The notes: generated from the sequence alone by a model not told the origin. Shown: positions 10,779-22,851, numbered from the stretch's first letter. The stretch: DNA of 64,000 nucleotides from Prorocentrum cordatum (GCA_963575745.1 CAUYUJ010020611.1:1-64000); one strand, 5' to 3'. Translations and numbers: made by a program.

Positions 10779-12161
10779 ATGCCCGAGCATGCAGATAACA
10801 TGACGGTGGATGGCGGAGCCCCCCCTGTGAAGCGTAATCGTGAGGAGGTTCTTGCTGAAAGGAAGGCCGCCTTGGAGGGGAAGGATGGTATGCAGAGTTT
10901 ACTATTGCAGATGATGCACAAGATGGATGATAATACTGAAAGGATCCAGGATGCCATAGGAGTTCAGGGGACCAAAATCGACGACGTTCAGGCCCAGGTC
11001 CAGAAGCAGGGTGTTACGATTTCTAATTTGGAGACGAGCGTTCAAGGGCTTGAGACTAAACATAATCGACTCGAGACGATCGTCCAGGGGCTCCAGGGAC
11101 AGGTTCGTGCGGGTTCAGTTGCCAGTGACGCTTCGACGAGGCCTGACAATACCAGGACGGGAAGATACCAGGCTCCTGGAACCACCTACTTCTCTCCAAC
11201 GTATGTCGAACTCAAGGGATGGGTCACCAACTGGAGTGACAGGGATAGGAGGTCTCAGGAGATGCTCATGTGGGAGGATGTGAAGGTGCACATAGATAAC
11301 ATTACAAATCATTGTCTTTCGGAGGATGATCGTGTCGACACGTGTGTGTTGACGGTACTGAGGGATCCAGGGACAGGTTCGTGCGGGTTCAGTTGCCAGT
11401 GACGCTTCGACGAGGCCTGACAATACCAGGACGGGAAGATACCAGGCTCCTGGAACCACCTACTTCTCTCCAACGTATGTTGAACTCAAGGGATGGGTCA
11501 CCAACTGGAGTGACAGGGATAGGAGGTCTCAGGAGATGCTCATGTGGGAGGATGTGAAGGTGCTCATAGATAACATTACAAATCATTGTCTTTCGGAGGA
11601 TGATCGTGTGCACGTGTGTGTTGACGGTACGGAGTGCATTAACGCTGGCCGTTACATGTTCGGATCGGCCAAAATCAATTCAAGCCAGGGACCGGCAGGG
11701 ATATTATTTGGAGGGTCAAACGGTGCATCGACCTTGTGACGGTACCCCCTGCTAAACGCCCCGCGCCTCCTCCAGGAATCCAGATCGCTGCACCACAGTG
11801 CCTCATTGAGAATATGAAGCAGGTTATCAACCCTGAGTCGATCAAAGTCAGTGTCGAATGCCCAGAGTGGAAGAGGGACCACGTGAAGGCGGTGGGGAGA
11901 TTCTGCGGCACTATTCGGAGCATGTGTACACAGATTGGTATCGAGGTTATTGCTGTGCGAGGGGAGATGGGACCGCCCAAATCGACTATATGGACAGTGC
12001 CCACGACGGCCGCTCCGAGGCCGATGCTTCTGGCCGAGTTTACCACGACGCGGGCGACATGGGAGGTGTCGAGTGAGACTGTCGACAGGTTGCATCAACT
12101 CATACCTGCGTTTACTAAGACGAAGGCTGATATCGAGACGGAAGTCAACAGGAGGGTGTGA
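10779..12161 (+). pseudogene. E3 ORF1, broken by a 274-bp tandem duplication and a further indel
   Basis: Begins at the first ATG of the element. The N-terminus carries a coiled coil (about residues 20-110) and then ASDASTR, the equivalent of SLGGASTR in E2 and E6. A 274-bp tandem duplication (copies starting at 11093 and 11367) shifts the frame by one. A second shift lies at about 11697, where the text moves from MFGSAKINSSQG to DIIWRVKRCIDL (aligning with KETVWEVRNEW of E6). The last part ends FTKTKADIETEVNRRV at the TGA at 12159-12161. Likely role: RNA-binding partner of ORF2. Confidence 0.7.
11093..11640 (+). repeat. 274-bp tandem duplication in E3 ORF1
   Basis: The segment beginning CCAGGGACAGGTTCGTGCG at 11093 is repeated from 11367 with few differences. 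Because 274 is not a multiple of three it destroys the ORF1 frame. The differences between copies (for example GTCGACACG versus GTGCACGTG near the ends) show it is not brand new. Confidence 0.9.
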
Positions 12162-15100
12162 CGACGACGACGCCGAACACCGTTCAAGGGGATCCGACTG
12201 GGTAGCTGGAACCTCAATCGGGCGGGGTCGGCCAATTTCAAGGGGAATGAGATTCTGAGGTGCCTTTCAATGCGAGATTGCATCTGGGGTGTTCAGGAAT
12301 GCCAGAATCTTTTTGGAGGCAAATTCGATGCATATATCAGACGGTGTGGTCTATCATATCGTGTGAGTTGTGACGGTAAGTGTGGGTTATTATTTAACAA
12401 AGAGTGGAGTACATGTGTGCGTGAATCAATATGTCAATATGAACGGTTCTGTGTGGTGGTCTTTGGTAGTGGAAGTGCCCCTGTGATAGTTGCCTCTGCG
12501 TATCTTCCCGACCCCGGCGTCGAGAACGCCGTAGATGTGCAGTGCGTGGTGTTGGACACGCTCGAGTCAGTCATTCTCACTCTGCGCAGCCGCTGGAAGG
12601 GGGCGACTGTCTCTGTGCTGCTCGACGCCAACGTTGAGCTATCCCCATCAACTCAGCTGCAGTGCTCACGCACTGGGACTGTCTATGAGGCGGTGGGAAG
12701 TGCTACCAAGGAGGAGAGGAGGACTTGCGAGGAGGGAGGTGCACAGCGGGTGAGGAGGGACGTACGACAACAGTTGCGCGAGCGTGTTCTTTGCTTTCTA
12801 GGGCGCCTGGGGATGAAGGCTGCCAATTCGTTCTTGCCACGACGACTACACACATGGGAGAGCTACGGAGTATCTCGGTGGGGGACGTGTAAGAAGGTTC
12901 TTGATTACATTTTTGTTCCCAGGACGTGGGTGATCGATGAGATGACGGTTGAAACGATCATGAGTAATGGGGGGAAGACAAATCGTAGTCGTCTCAGCGA
13001 CCATGGCCTGCTTCAGGGGACTTTTAGTGACACAGGCGCTGAGCTGGTCAAACGTAGTATCCCGACGGCAGCTCGTGAAAAGAGTTTGGTGGGTTATAAG
13101 ACGGTGAATTGGGGGGACCTCAATATGGCGCGAAAGGAAATCGATCGGGTCTTGGGAGATGCCAATACTATTTGTTCTCCAGGGGACCTTGTGTCGACCA
13201 CTATTCGGGCCTGTACTGAGCAGGAGGATATCAAATTCACGACTGCCACCACGGGACGGGGACTACCGCCAATTAGGCCTGCAGGGCTCACGGCCTGCCA
13301 GGAGATTTTGCGACGGAAGCCTCTGCCAGCGTCAGTGGATGTGCCCAGCTTGCGCAGACGTGCCAGCGGACTGCGGAGGGAGTATCGTGCGGCGTTGGCC
13401 GCGTGGACCTCTCCTGCCTCCAGGCGCAAAGAGCGTCATGGTATCAAGCACCTCATTGTGCAGGGACGGATATCTGAGGACAGGGAGGAGTGGGTGGAGG
13501 AGATCAGAGCACATACCAGACAGAAGTATACTTCGGAGGAGGTCAGAGGACGGGATATGGCGATGTTGGAGGAGTTGAGGAGGGATGCACAACAGAACCT
13601 ATGTGACGGGTACTGCACTGAGGGACTGACAATGGCGGTGGTATGCCAGGCACGGTCACGTCTCAAGTCCAAGCGTGCCACCGGCCCCGACAGGCTGCCT
13701 TGTGAAATCCTCAAGGCATTGCCGTGGGCGACTTTGCGTGGCGTTGCTCGGATGTTTGATGAGATATTTCGCTTGGCACGGCAGTATCCGCAGGATTGGA
13801 GGCAATTTTGATCGCCTTCATGCCCAAGCTGCCGAGCTTGACATCGCTGACAGATGCACGGTACCTCTGTCTGCAAAACAGTCTCAGCCGTTGGTATTCT
13901 GCTTGCGTGGTGATCTTGGTCGAACAATTTGTGTCTCGGGCTGGCCTCATGGGACCCCTGGGCATCTACGGCTTCCAGGAGGGACGTAAGACGGTGGAAA
14001 TTGTGGGGGCCCTCAAGGCTCTGGCTCAACACGGGGACATCTGGGGAAAAGATCAGACGGTCCATATCGCTAACGCCGATATCAAACAAGCGTTCGACCA
14101 CTGCAGCCTTCTAAACGCCAAACGAGCTATGTGCCATGCCAATATTCCTGCCTATCTCCAGTATGCTTTGCTATCACCGCTGGTTTGCACTACGGGGTCG
14201 TTAGTTGTCGAGGGTATGGCCATTCACGACATCAACTGGGACGTCTGCATACGGACGGGCGGCCCTGAGGGGCCTCTTCTATTTAATCTTATCATATGTG
14301 CCATGTGGGGACCTATATTTCGGGATTGGGACAGTAGAGGTGTGGGGTATGTGCTGGAGGGCGTCTGTGGTGAGTATGAGCGACGGACAACGTGAACCAC
14401 TTTGTGTGGGCGGACAACTGCTACCTTGTCTCTGCCTCCTCAACTGTGTTGGCTCAGATGATGCACGATCTAACACTACCACTACATGGCTGGGGGATGA
14501 GATGGAAGGATAGCAGCCTGTTGTACATGACATGTGGGGAGAATGCTAAAGTGGACGGTGACGGACATATACTTACCAGCGAGGATTTGTGTATGCCTGC
14601 GTGCTCGAGATATCAGGGCTTTAGACTTCGACGTGTTGGCAGTATGAAAGTATTGGGTCATGAGATTTTCTCCACATACTTAGTGCCTGCTCATCCTGAT
14701 GTTGAATATCGCATCAAGGAGGCTCGAGCTTGTTTCATTGGACAGTCGAATTTCTTTCGTAACAGAGCGGTAGTTGTTCGTGATAAGTTTTGCCGTTATC
14801 AAGACAAGGTGCAGAGTATGGCGTTGTATTGTCTAGAGACATGTACTGCGGATGCTTCCTCGCTACACATGCTCAATGCCTTCGAGGGATGGTGTTTGTG
14901 CCGTATGTTTCGACGGCCGAGGAGAGAGGAGGAGACTATGGCGGACTGGAACCGACGACGGTACCACGAGGCCAGAGAGCAATTCCGATCTTATGGATTT
15001 GCGAGTTTGGTGCAGAGATTTCTTCGTATGGTGTGGAACTCCGCGAAGGATGCTGCTTATTTCATTTCTATGATGTGTACTGCTTCTCATGAGGAAATAT

Positions 15101-16131
15101 CTTCGACGCAACGTACGTGGAGAGATCACCACATGACTACGGTTGCGTATGGCCCATTGTGGGACAGACTCAGGACGGATGCGTCTGAGTGCTTGCGGGG
15201 TATGTTTCACTTCCAAGAGGCTTCGCAGCTAAAAAGGAGACATGTTAGTTCAGGTCGAGCTGTCGGCCAGAGATGCTGGCTATTTTCTTTCTGCGAATTC
15301 TACGGACTCAAATGGTGGGAGTCCTTTGTGCCGACAGATGCTGCGTATGTTCAGTTCTGCGAGCACATGTGTACACGGACGATGCTGAGTTATTTTCAGA
15401 AAAGAAAAGGGTGCGGTACAACAGGTGGGGCCCCGCAGGAGGTACTTACTATCACACAAAACGACCTACACACCTATGGGGCCCAAGAGGGCACTGCGGC
15501 GTTCAACGACAAACTGGCCAAACGTATTGCGTTACAAAATATGAAGGAGGTTGAGTACGACCTCGACTCATTTGGGATCCCTGTGTATATTTCTGGGGAC
15601 AGTCTTCTGGTGGTGTCTTGGCTGCAGGGTGTCTGGAGGGTGCTTAATCGTACGTATCAGGATAGGATCAACAGAATGATAAACCAACTCGACAACATGT
15701 GTCAAAGATATGGAATTAGGCCTGCCTGTCACGGGAGGGAAATTATTGACCACACATATAGGGAATGGAACACGCGTGCAGATGTACTCACTCATACGGC
15801 CCGCGTCGGGCCACCAGTGATTCGAGATAGGATAGGGCTTCACGCCCCTCAGTTACAACAGGTGTTTCGCGTTTGTGCCATCAGAGCTGGATTCGATGGT
15901 GGTGTCTCTTGCGACGGCGTGGGAGTCGGGTGCTGGATAGATGTTGGACGGGTATCGAGGCTCTCAAGGCAGCCACTCAGCCATGAGATCATTTGGACGG
16001 AGGTGTACAGTGCGGCACTCTCGATTGATCCAACTTCAACAGTGACTGATGCCGAGGTCTCGGCCGTTGAGCATACGATTATGATCTTGCCGCGGGTTGT
16101 ACAAGCGTATTTCGGACAGGATATGATGTGA
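12162..16131 (+). pseudogene. E3 ORF2: EEP endonuclease, reverse transcriptase, permuted RNase H; two frameshifts
   Basis: Runs in the ORF1 frame straight after TGA-C. Endonuclease: GSWNLNRAG, WGVQECQN, SAYLPDPG, LLDANVEL, VLDYIFVP, RLSDHGLL. Reverse transcriptase: ANADIKQAFDHC (motif A), IRTGGPEGPLLF (motif B position), HFVWADNCYLV (motif C, WADN at 14407-14418). The C-terminus has ISGDSLLVVSWLQG, YREWNTRADVLTHTAR, AGFDGGVSCDG and TVTDAEVSAVE, the permuted RNase H order, ending at the TGA at 16129-16131. Frame changes at about 13800 and 14390 kill this copy. The first in-frame ATG (12270) lies after the WN strand of the endonuclease. Confidence 0.85.
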
Positions 16132-16325
16132 TTTTGATTGTGCTCACTCACGCCATGCCCTCGTTTGTCGTGTGTGTGTGCTTGACCTCTCATCCTCCTA
16201 ATAAGAGTTGGCTTTCGCCTCTGATCGTTTGGATCGGTGAGGCTTCCGCCTACTCCCGATGCGCCCGCTCCTTGCTTCCGACTAGGCTGGAAAGCCTGCA
16301 CAGTCGACCGCAAAGTCCGCAAAAA
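16132..16325 (+). other. E3 3' untranslated region with stem-loop
   Basis: Contains GGCTTTCGCC, GAGGCTTCCGCCT and the hairpin AGGCTGGAAAGCCT, then GTCCGCAAAAAAG. There is no poly(A) signal. It is probably the part of the RNA recognised by the element's own reverse transcriptase. Confidence 0.55.
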
Positions 16326-17439
16326 AGAAAGGTTGACGGTTTACCGCCGGCGCCCAGTTTTGTTTCAAAATTTGAACATTCGTTAGAGCTCTAGTATTTT
16401 TTCCATGATATTCGATCTCATTCCCGCTCGCCATCTTGATCTCAGCTCGATCGGGTACCTTTTACTGCCAAAAAGCAGGCAGGCGGGATCGGCCGTTTCG
16501 AGTCATCTTGATACGCGCTGTCGGATTTCTGAACATAACTCGAGCTTCAGGACAGCTACATGGCCAGTAAGCACAGCCAATCGATGTAGAATGAACAGGC
16601 GCGTTCGCCTGTTGAACCCAGAGGCCTGAACTCGGTCTGCTAGCCGAGCTAGGTTCTAACACCTATTCGTATTATCCGAGTCTTCTTGACAGACGCTCTC
16701 GGTATTTTGTGCTTACCTCGAGCTGTAGGGCAGCTACAGAGCTCATAGTCACAGAAATCGATTGGGAATCACGAGACGCGTTCGTCTGTTGAATCGAGAG
16801 CTCTGAACTCGCCCTGCTGCCCGAGCTAGAATCGCGAAACTATTCGTATTGTTCGAATCATCTGAAGAGGTACTGTCGCTTTCTAAACTTAACTCGGGCT
16901 GTAGGGGGCTACAGTGCTGGTGGGGACAGCAATCGATTTGGAGACATCAGGCGCGGCCGCCTGTGGAAGCCAGGGCTCGGAACTCGGCCTGCTGCCTGAA
17001 CTCGGTCTGCGAACCTGTTCGTATTGTTCGAGTCATCCTGAAAGATGCTGTCGGTTTTCTGCACGAAACTCGGGCTGTAGGGGAGCTGCAGGGCAGGTAA
17101 TCACATGAATCGATTCGGAGACATTAGACGCGTCCGCCTGTCGCATTCAGAGGCCTGAACTCGGTCTGATAGTCGAGCTGGGTTTAGGAAGCTATTCGTT
17201 TTGTTTGAGTTATCTTCAGAGGTGCTGTTGATTAGCGCACGTAACTCGGGCTGTAAAGCTCGTACAGAAGACAATCCAGAAGCATCAGGGCGCGTTCGGC
17301 TGTTGCATCGAGAGGTCTGAAATCGCTTGGGCTGACAAACTACTCGTTCTCTGCAATTTATTTTCTACATTATATATAGTCAGGAAGCTCTACGAGTCCC
17401 CGGTGGTAACAAAGGTTGACGGTTTACCGCCGGCGCCCA
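16326..17439 (+). repeat. Right part of split stem-loop, satellite unit U3 and terminal stem-loop
   Basis: Starts with the second copy of the 29-bp target duplication. A shortened leader and about five and a half monomers follow, then GGAAGCTCTACGAG and a stem-loop at 17400-17433 with one mismatch (CCGGTGGTAA). Confidence 0.85.
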
Positions 17440-17574
17440 TTTTGAAGCTAGTATGCAGAAGTTTTTTTCTGCTGTTATCTCGGAACCGACCTGCTCTATG
17501 CAGAGCTCTACGAGGGTCCCCGCGGTACCTGGTTGACGGTTTACCGCCGGTTTCCAGTTCCGACGCGCTGGAGA
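17440..17574 (+). repeat. Short block with degenerate stem-loop (17518-17550)
   Basis: About 70 bp of sequence not seen elsewhere in the window (around TTTTTTTCTGCTGTTATCTC), then GAGCTCTACGAGG and a stem-loop with a damaged left arm (CCCCGCGGTAC), then part of a C cassette. Confidence 0.6.
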
Positions 17575-18600
17575 GCTAGTTAGCAAGAAAAATCTCGACG
17601 GACTTTTTGCTGACTTTGGGTCGGTTGAAAATTTTGTTCTCGAAATTCAACAATTCGTTTGAGCTCTAGTATTTTTTCCCGTGATATTTGATCTTATTCC
17701 CGCTCGCCATCTTGATCTCAGCTCGATCGGGTACCTTTTACTGCCAAAAAGCGTCCCGGCGGGATCGGCCGTTTCGAGTCATCTCGATACGCGTTGTCGG
17801 TATTTTGTACTTAACTCGAGCTGTAGGCGAGATACAGAGCTGGTAAGCACACCTATCGCATTCAGAATCATCAGGCGCGTTCGCCTATTGAACCCAGAGG
17901 TCTGGAATCGGTCTACTATCCGAGCTAGGTCCGCAAACCTATTCGTATTATTCGAGCCATCTTGCCAGACGCTCTCGGTTTTCTGTACTTACTTCGAGGT
18001 TTAGGGCAGCTAGAGAGCCCATAGTCACAGAGATCGATTGGAAATCATCAGGCGCGTTAGTCTGTTGAATCGAGAGCGCTGAACTCGGTCTGCTGCCCGA
18101 GCTAGGTTTGCTAAGCTATTTGTATTGTTCGAGTCATCTGGAGAAGCGCTCTCGGTTTTCTGCACTGAACTGTGCTTGGGGCGGGCTACAGTGCTGCTGG
18201 TCACAGAAATCGATGTGGAGACATCAGGCACGTCCTTCTGTCTAATCCAGAGCTCGGAACTCAGTGTGCTGCTCGAACTAGGTTCGCGAACCTATTGTAT
18301 TATTCGAGTCATCCTTGGACCTGCTCTCGGTTTTCTGCACTTAACTCGGGCTGTAGGCGGGCTGCAGGGCTGGTAATTACATGAGCCGATTTGCAGATAT
18401 CAGACGCGTCCGCATTCAAAGGTCTGAACTCGGTTTGATACTCGAACAAGGTTGCCAAACTGTTCGTTTGTTAGAGTCATCTTGAGAGGTCTTCAAGAAA
18501 CTTGTCGTTCTGAGGAATTTTTCCCACATTATATACTGTCTGGAAGCTCTACGAGTCCCCCGGCGGTAAGAAAGGTTGACGGTTTACCGCCGGCGCCCAG
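17575..18600 (+). repeat. Satellite unit U4 with terminal stem-loop
   Basis: Leader, about five monomers with one shortened near 18420, GGAAGCTCTACGAG and a perfect stem-loop at 18560-18593. Confidence 0.85.
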
Positions 18601-19252
18601 TTGGCCGACCCCACCAAAAGAGACAATGTGATGACTTTGGGTCAAGTTTGTTAATATTCGAAAGATATTTGACAATTCATTTTGAGAACCGGTATTCTTC
18701 TCACGTGTAGTGGGTTATGCCGCGTCTGCCAGTAAAAGTTTCAGGTTCGTAGCTGCAATATTACGATCAAAAGACTTGCAGGAACCGACGTTGGATAAAT
18801 AAAAAAACGTAATATCTCGAGTTTTTTTCTGTCGCGTTCCAGAAGCTTTTTTCATGTGCTCCGACGATCGCCGTGCATGAAAAGAGCTCTACGAGGTTCT
18901 CGGCGGTGACCAGGTTGACGGTTTACCGCCGGTTCCCCGTTGCTCTCCGGGCTTTGGACGCAACCAAGTGATCGGTTGAACAATTTGTTCTCAAAAATCA
19001 ACCATTTGTTTGAGCTCCAGTATACTTTTCCGTGATATTCGATCTTATGCCCGCTCGCCATCTTGGTTTCAGCTCGATCGGGTAGCTTTTACTGCTCGAA
19101 AGCTCCGGCGGGTCGCATTCAGAGGTCAAAAAATATTCACTATGAGTCGGAATGTTGCTAGGTGCTGTCGGTTTTCTCAACTTAAGTCGAGCTAGGAAGC
19201 TCTACGAGTCTCCCGGCGGTAACAAAGGTTGACGGCTTACTGCCGGCGCCCA
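18601..19252 (+). repeat. Block B, stem-loop, truncated satellite unit, stem-loop
   Basis: Block B to about 18884, stem-loop at about 18898-18932, then a fragment with only the leader and first monomer start (GATATTCGATCTTATGCCCGC at about 19035) ending GGAAGCTCTACGAG and a stem-loop at 19213-19245. Confidence 0.75.
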
Positions 19253-20203
19253 GTGGCAACTAGCTCTCCGGCGCCCAGTCCGGGGCGCTGGAGAGCTAGT
19301 TGGCAAGGAAAATCTCGACGAACCTTTTGCTGAGTTAAGTGCAGAGAACCGACAGCATCTCGCAAGCGTCTCGAACAATACGAATAGTTTCGCGATTCTA
19401 GATCGGGCAGCAGACCGAGTTGAGAGCTCTGGATTCAACAGACAACTGCCACTGATGATTCTGAATCAGATTCTGTACGTATCAGCTCTTTAGCTGTCCT
19501 GTAGCTCGAGCTTAAGTACAGAAAACTGAGAGCGCCTGTCAAGATGACTCGAACAAGACGAATAGGTTTGCGCACCTAGCTCGGCTAGCAGACCGAATTC
19601 AGACCTCTGACTTGGGTTATCAAAACCAACACTGCGTGACAAGATGACTCGAAACGGCCGATCCCGCCCATTGCTTTTTGGCAGTAAAAGATACCCGATC
19701 GAGCTGAGATGAAGATGGCGAGCGGGAGTAAGATCGAATATCACGGGAAAAAATACTAGAGCTCAAACGAAGCGTTGAATTTCGAGAGCAAAATTTTCAA
19801 CCGACCAAAAGTAGGGCGGCTGCATGGCTGGTAATCACTGGAATCGACATGGAGACATCAGGCGCGTTCGCCTGCGGAATCCAGAGGTCCGAACTCGGTC
19901 TGTTGCCCGAACTAGGTCCGCGAAACTATTCGTATTCTTCGAGTCATCCTGAGAGTTGCTGTCGGTTTCCTGCACTTAATAACTCGGCTGCAGGGGGGGC
20001 TGCAGGGCTGGTAATCACAGGGATCGATTCAGAGACATCAGACGCGTCCGCCTGTCGCATGCAGAGGTCTGAACTCGGTCTGATACTCGAACTAGGTTTG
20101 CCAAACTATTCGTATTGTTCGAGTCATCTTGAGAGGTGCTGTCGATTTATGCACGTAACTCGGGCTGTAACAAAGGTTGACGTTTTACCGCCGGCGCCCA
20201 GTA
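19253..20203 (+). repeat. Satellite unit U5 containing an inverted segment
   Basis: The leader begins normally, but from about 19334 to 19811 the sequence is the reverse complement of leader plus the first monomers. It then returns to the normal strand at TAGGGCGGCTGCATGG. The end of the unit lacks GGAAGCTCTACGAG and the left stem arm. Only CAAAGGTTGACG and the right arm (20184-20193) remain. Confidence 0.85.
19334..19811 (-). repeat. 478-bp inverted satellite segment
   Basis: Read on the minus strand it matches the corresponding forward part of U6 (about 20490-21045), including leader, GATCTTACTCCCGCTCGCC and the next two monomers. The left breakpoint follows TTTTGCTGA and the right one precedes TAGGGCGGC. 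About eight bases of the expected sequence are missing at the right break. Confidence 0.85.
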
Positions 20204-20463
20204 ATTCCGACGCACTGGAGAGCTAGTAACTCGTAGAGCTTCCCTTAGCAAGTTATTGCTGGAAGCTTAAGAGTAATTCCGGGGCGCTGGAGAGCTAGTT
20301 GGCAAGGAGAATCTCGACGGAACTTTTGCTGACTTTTGGTCGGTTGAAAATTTTGTTCTCGAAATTCAACAATTCGTTTGAGCTCTAGTAACTCGTAGAG
20401 CTTCCCTCAGCAAGTTATTGCTGGAAGCTTAAGAGTAATTCCGGGGCGCTGGAGAGCTAGTTG
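20204..20463 (+). repeat. Two C cassettes separated by a leader
   Basis: C cassettes at about 20227-20301 and 20394-20464 flank one copy of the satellite leader. This C-leader-C arrangement shows that cassettes and leader behave as separable modules. Confidence 0.8.
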
Positions 20464-21580
20464 GCAAGGAAAACCTCGACGGACCTTTTGCTGACTTTTG
20501 GTCGGTTGAAAATTTTGTTCTCGAAATTCAACAATTCGTTTGAGCTCTAGTATTTCTTCCCGTGATATTCGATCTTCTTCCCGCTCGTCATCTTGATCTC
20601 AGCTCGATCGGGTACCTTTTACTGCCATAAAGCACACGGGCGGGATCGGCCGTTTCGAGTCATCTTGTCACGCGGTGTCGGTTTTCTCAAGATAACTCGA
20701 GCTTCAGGACAGCTAAAGAGCTGGTAAGCACAGCTAATCGATTCAGAATGATCAGGCGCGTTCGCCTGTTGAAGCCAGAGGTCTGAATTCGGTCTGCTAG
20801 CCGAGCTAGGTGCGCAAACCTATTCGTATTATTCGAGTCATCTTGACAGGCGCTCTCGGTTTTCTGTACTTAACTCGAGCTACAGGACAGCTAAAGAGCT
20901 GATATGTACAGAATCTGATTCAGAATCATCAGTGGCCGTTGTCTGTTGAATCCAGAGCTCTGAACTCGGTCTGCTGCCCGATCTAGAATCGCGAAACTAT
21001 TCGTATTGTTCGAGTCGCTTGCGAGATGCTGTCGGTTCTCTGCACTTAACTCGGGCTGTAGGGGGGCTGCATGGCTGGTAATCACTGGAATCGATTCGGA
21101 GACATCAGGCGCGTTCGCCTGCGGAATCCAGAGCTCCGAACTCGGTCTGTTGCCCGAACTAGGTCCGCGAAACTATTCGTATTGTTCGAGTCATCCTGAG
21201 AGGTGCTGTCGGTTTCCTGCACTTAACTCGGCTGCAGGGGGGGCTGCAGGGCTGGTAATCACAGGGATCGATTCAGAGACATCAGACGCGTCCGCCTGTC
21301 GCATGCAGAGGTCTGAACTCGGTCTGATACTCGAACTAGGTTTGCCAAACTATTCGTATTGTTCGAGTCATCTTGAGAGGTGCTGTCGATTTACGCACGT
21401 AACTCGGGCTGTAGGAGAGCTACAGAGCTCGTACAGAAGACAATCTAGAAGCATCGGGGGCGTTCGGCTGTTGCATCCGAGAGGTCTCAAATTGCCTGGG
21501 CTGAAAAATTATTTTTTCTGTGTAATTTATTTCGACATTATATGTTGTCAGGAAGCTCTACGAGTCCCCCGGCGGTAACA
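20464..21580 (+). repeat. Satellite unit U6 and left half of stem-loop split by E4
   Basis: Leader and five full monomers at 176-178 bp spacing, then GGAAGCTCTACGAG and CCCCCGGCGGTAACA, which stops at 21580 where E4 begins. U6 is nearly identical to U7 (2,867 bp to the right), so the two are recent duplicates. Confidence 0.9.
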
Positions 21581-22851
21581 CCACCACTGCAGATTCTCAT
21601 ACTCTTTCGTTTCTCCATTCCTTCGAAGGGAAGTGCCTGAAGATGATGATCTCGTCTCGGAAAGGGCCGACGGAAACGGAGCAAGCTTATCAGGAAAGGA
21701 GGTATCATGTTGCACGGGATCGTTTCTTGAAGGCTGGGTACTCCTCTCTGGTCCAGCGTTATCTGATGTTGCACTGGAATTTCGCAAAAGACATTGCAAG
21801 TTTCGCAAATAGCATGATTGTTGAGAAAGTGATCGACTTGAAGGCGGCGGAGAGGACATGGCGCGATTCCCGTATGGCGTGTTTGTGTTTTGGGCCGTAC
21901 ACTGATCGCAATCGCACACTTATGAGTGAGACGATGAGACACTTTGGCAACTGGTCGGAGGCTTCTTCCTACAAACGTCGCTGTCGAGGGACGGAGAGCA
22001 TTGGCCAGAGATCATGGCAATATACATTAGCTGAGTTTTTCGGAGATGATTGGTGGGTTCAGTTCACAGGCTCCCAGCTTGGATTTATGCAATATGTCAC
22101 GCACCTTTGTACACAGAGCATGCTTCGATGTTTCCAGGAGGTGTCGACGTGTGGACCTGTGAGTTCGCCCGCCTATTTGGCGCCCTCAGTGCATGGTGAA
22201 ATTCAGGTGAGCACGGATGATAGTCCGATGGCTGCTGAGAAACTTGCAAAGCGCATCGCCCTTCATAATATGAAAGCAACTCGTTGGAACCTGGAGGCCC
22301 CTGGAATCCCTCTGGAGGTGGTGGGTGACTCGCTCCTCGTGGTTAGCTGGGCTACGGGACGGTGGCGTGCAGATAATAGATCATATGCTGATAGAATATC
22401 GAAAATAATCAATACGCTTGATGGGCTTTGTAGCAGCTATAATATACGACCTCCAGCGGCGGGGATGGATCTTGTTCGTCATGATTTTCGGGAGTGGAAT
22501 ACTCGAGCCGACGTCCTTACACACCAGGCCCGAGAGGGCCAGATATTTAGTTCAGAATGTAGTCCGTATACACACGATTATGAGACAGAATTTTACGTTG
22601 CTGCTGCTATTCGGGCTGGTTTCGATGGCGGCGTGTCGTCTGAGGGATGTGGGTGCGGTTGCTGGATAGACATAGGCCTCAAACCACGGTATTGGGATCG
22701 ACGGGACCCCGCTCAGCTGATATGGAAGTCAGTTTTTGAGAGGGCTTGGCTTATTTGTCCAACTACAACTGTTACTGATACAGAACTCAGTGCTTTGGAG
22801 TGCATCGTGACTGCGCTCCCACAGGCAGCTCTATGGTTACCACAGACTTGA
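21580..22851 (+). CDS. E4 ORF2 C-terminal fragment with permuted RNase H-like domain
   Basis: Open from the insertion edge to the TGA at 22849-22851 and clearly homologous to the E3 ORF2 end (for example TTTADSHTLSFLHSFEGKC against TCTADASSLHMLNAFEGWC). It has no start codon of its own at the edge; the first ATG is 21643. The RNase H-like part shows VVGDSLLVVSW (Asp codon 22327), FREWNTRADVLTHQAREG (Asp codon 22510), AGFDGGVSSEG (Asp codon 22624) and TVTDTELSALE (Glu codon 22793). The frame is intact, but without endonuclease and polymerase it is a relic. Whether it is expressed cannot be told from sequence. Confidence 0.7.
   Translation, partial: TTTADSHTLSFLHSFEGKCLKMMISSRKGPTETEQAYQERRYHVARDRFLKAGYSSLVQRYLMLHWNFAKDIASFANSMIVEKVIDLKAAERTWRDSRMACLCFGPYTDRNRTLMSETMRHFGNWSEASSYKRRCRGTESIGQRSWQYTLAEFFGDDWWVQFTGSQLGFMQYVTHLCTQSMLRCFQEVSTCGPVSSPAYLAPSVHGEIQVSTDDSPMAAEKLAKRIALHNMKATRWNLEAPGIPLEVVGDSLLVVSWATGRWRADNRSYADRISKIINTLDGLCSSYNIRPPAAGMDLVRHDFREWNTRADVLTHQAREGQIFSSECSPYTHDYETEFYVAAAIRAGFDGGVSSEGCGCGCWIDIGLKPRYWDRRDPAQLIWKSVFERAWLICPTTTVTDTELSALECIVTALPQAALWLPQT

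Larger units (their letters stand above)
10272..16325 (+). mobile_element. E3: full-length but decayed non-LTR retrotransposon
   Basis: About 6.05 kb, flanked by a 29-bp direct repeat that includes the loop and right arm of the target stem-loop. It carries a GC-rich 5' region of ~500 bp, ORF1, an in-frame TGA-C, ORF2 and a ~190-bp 3' region with a hairpin (AGGCTGGAAAGCCT, 16284-16297) ending in an A-rich tail. ORF1 and ORF2 each carry frameshifts, so this copy cannot move on its own. Confidence 0.9.

Noticed and set aside
13790-14400. Introns in E3 ORF2 at the two frame changes
   Set aside because: Alignment with E6 leaves no extra sequence at either point; these are one- or two-base indels.
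21006-21578. 190-codon open frame in satellite unit U6, repeated in U7
   Set aside because: It follows the monomer period of 59 codons, shifts or stops in other units, has no domain and runs into the stem-loop. Treated as repeat DNA.
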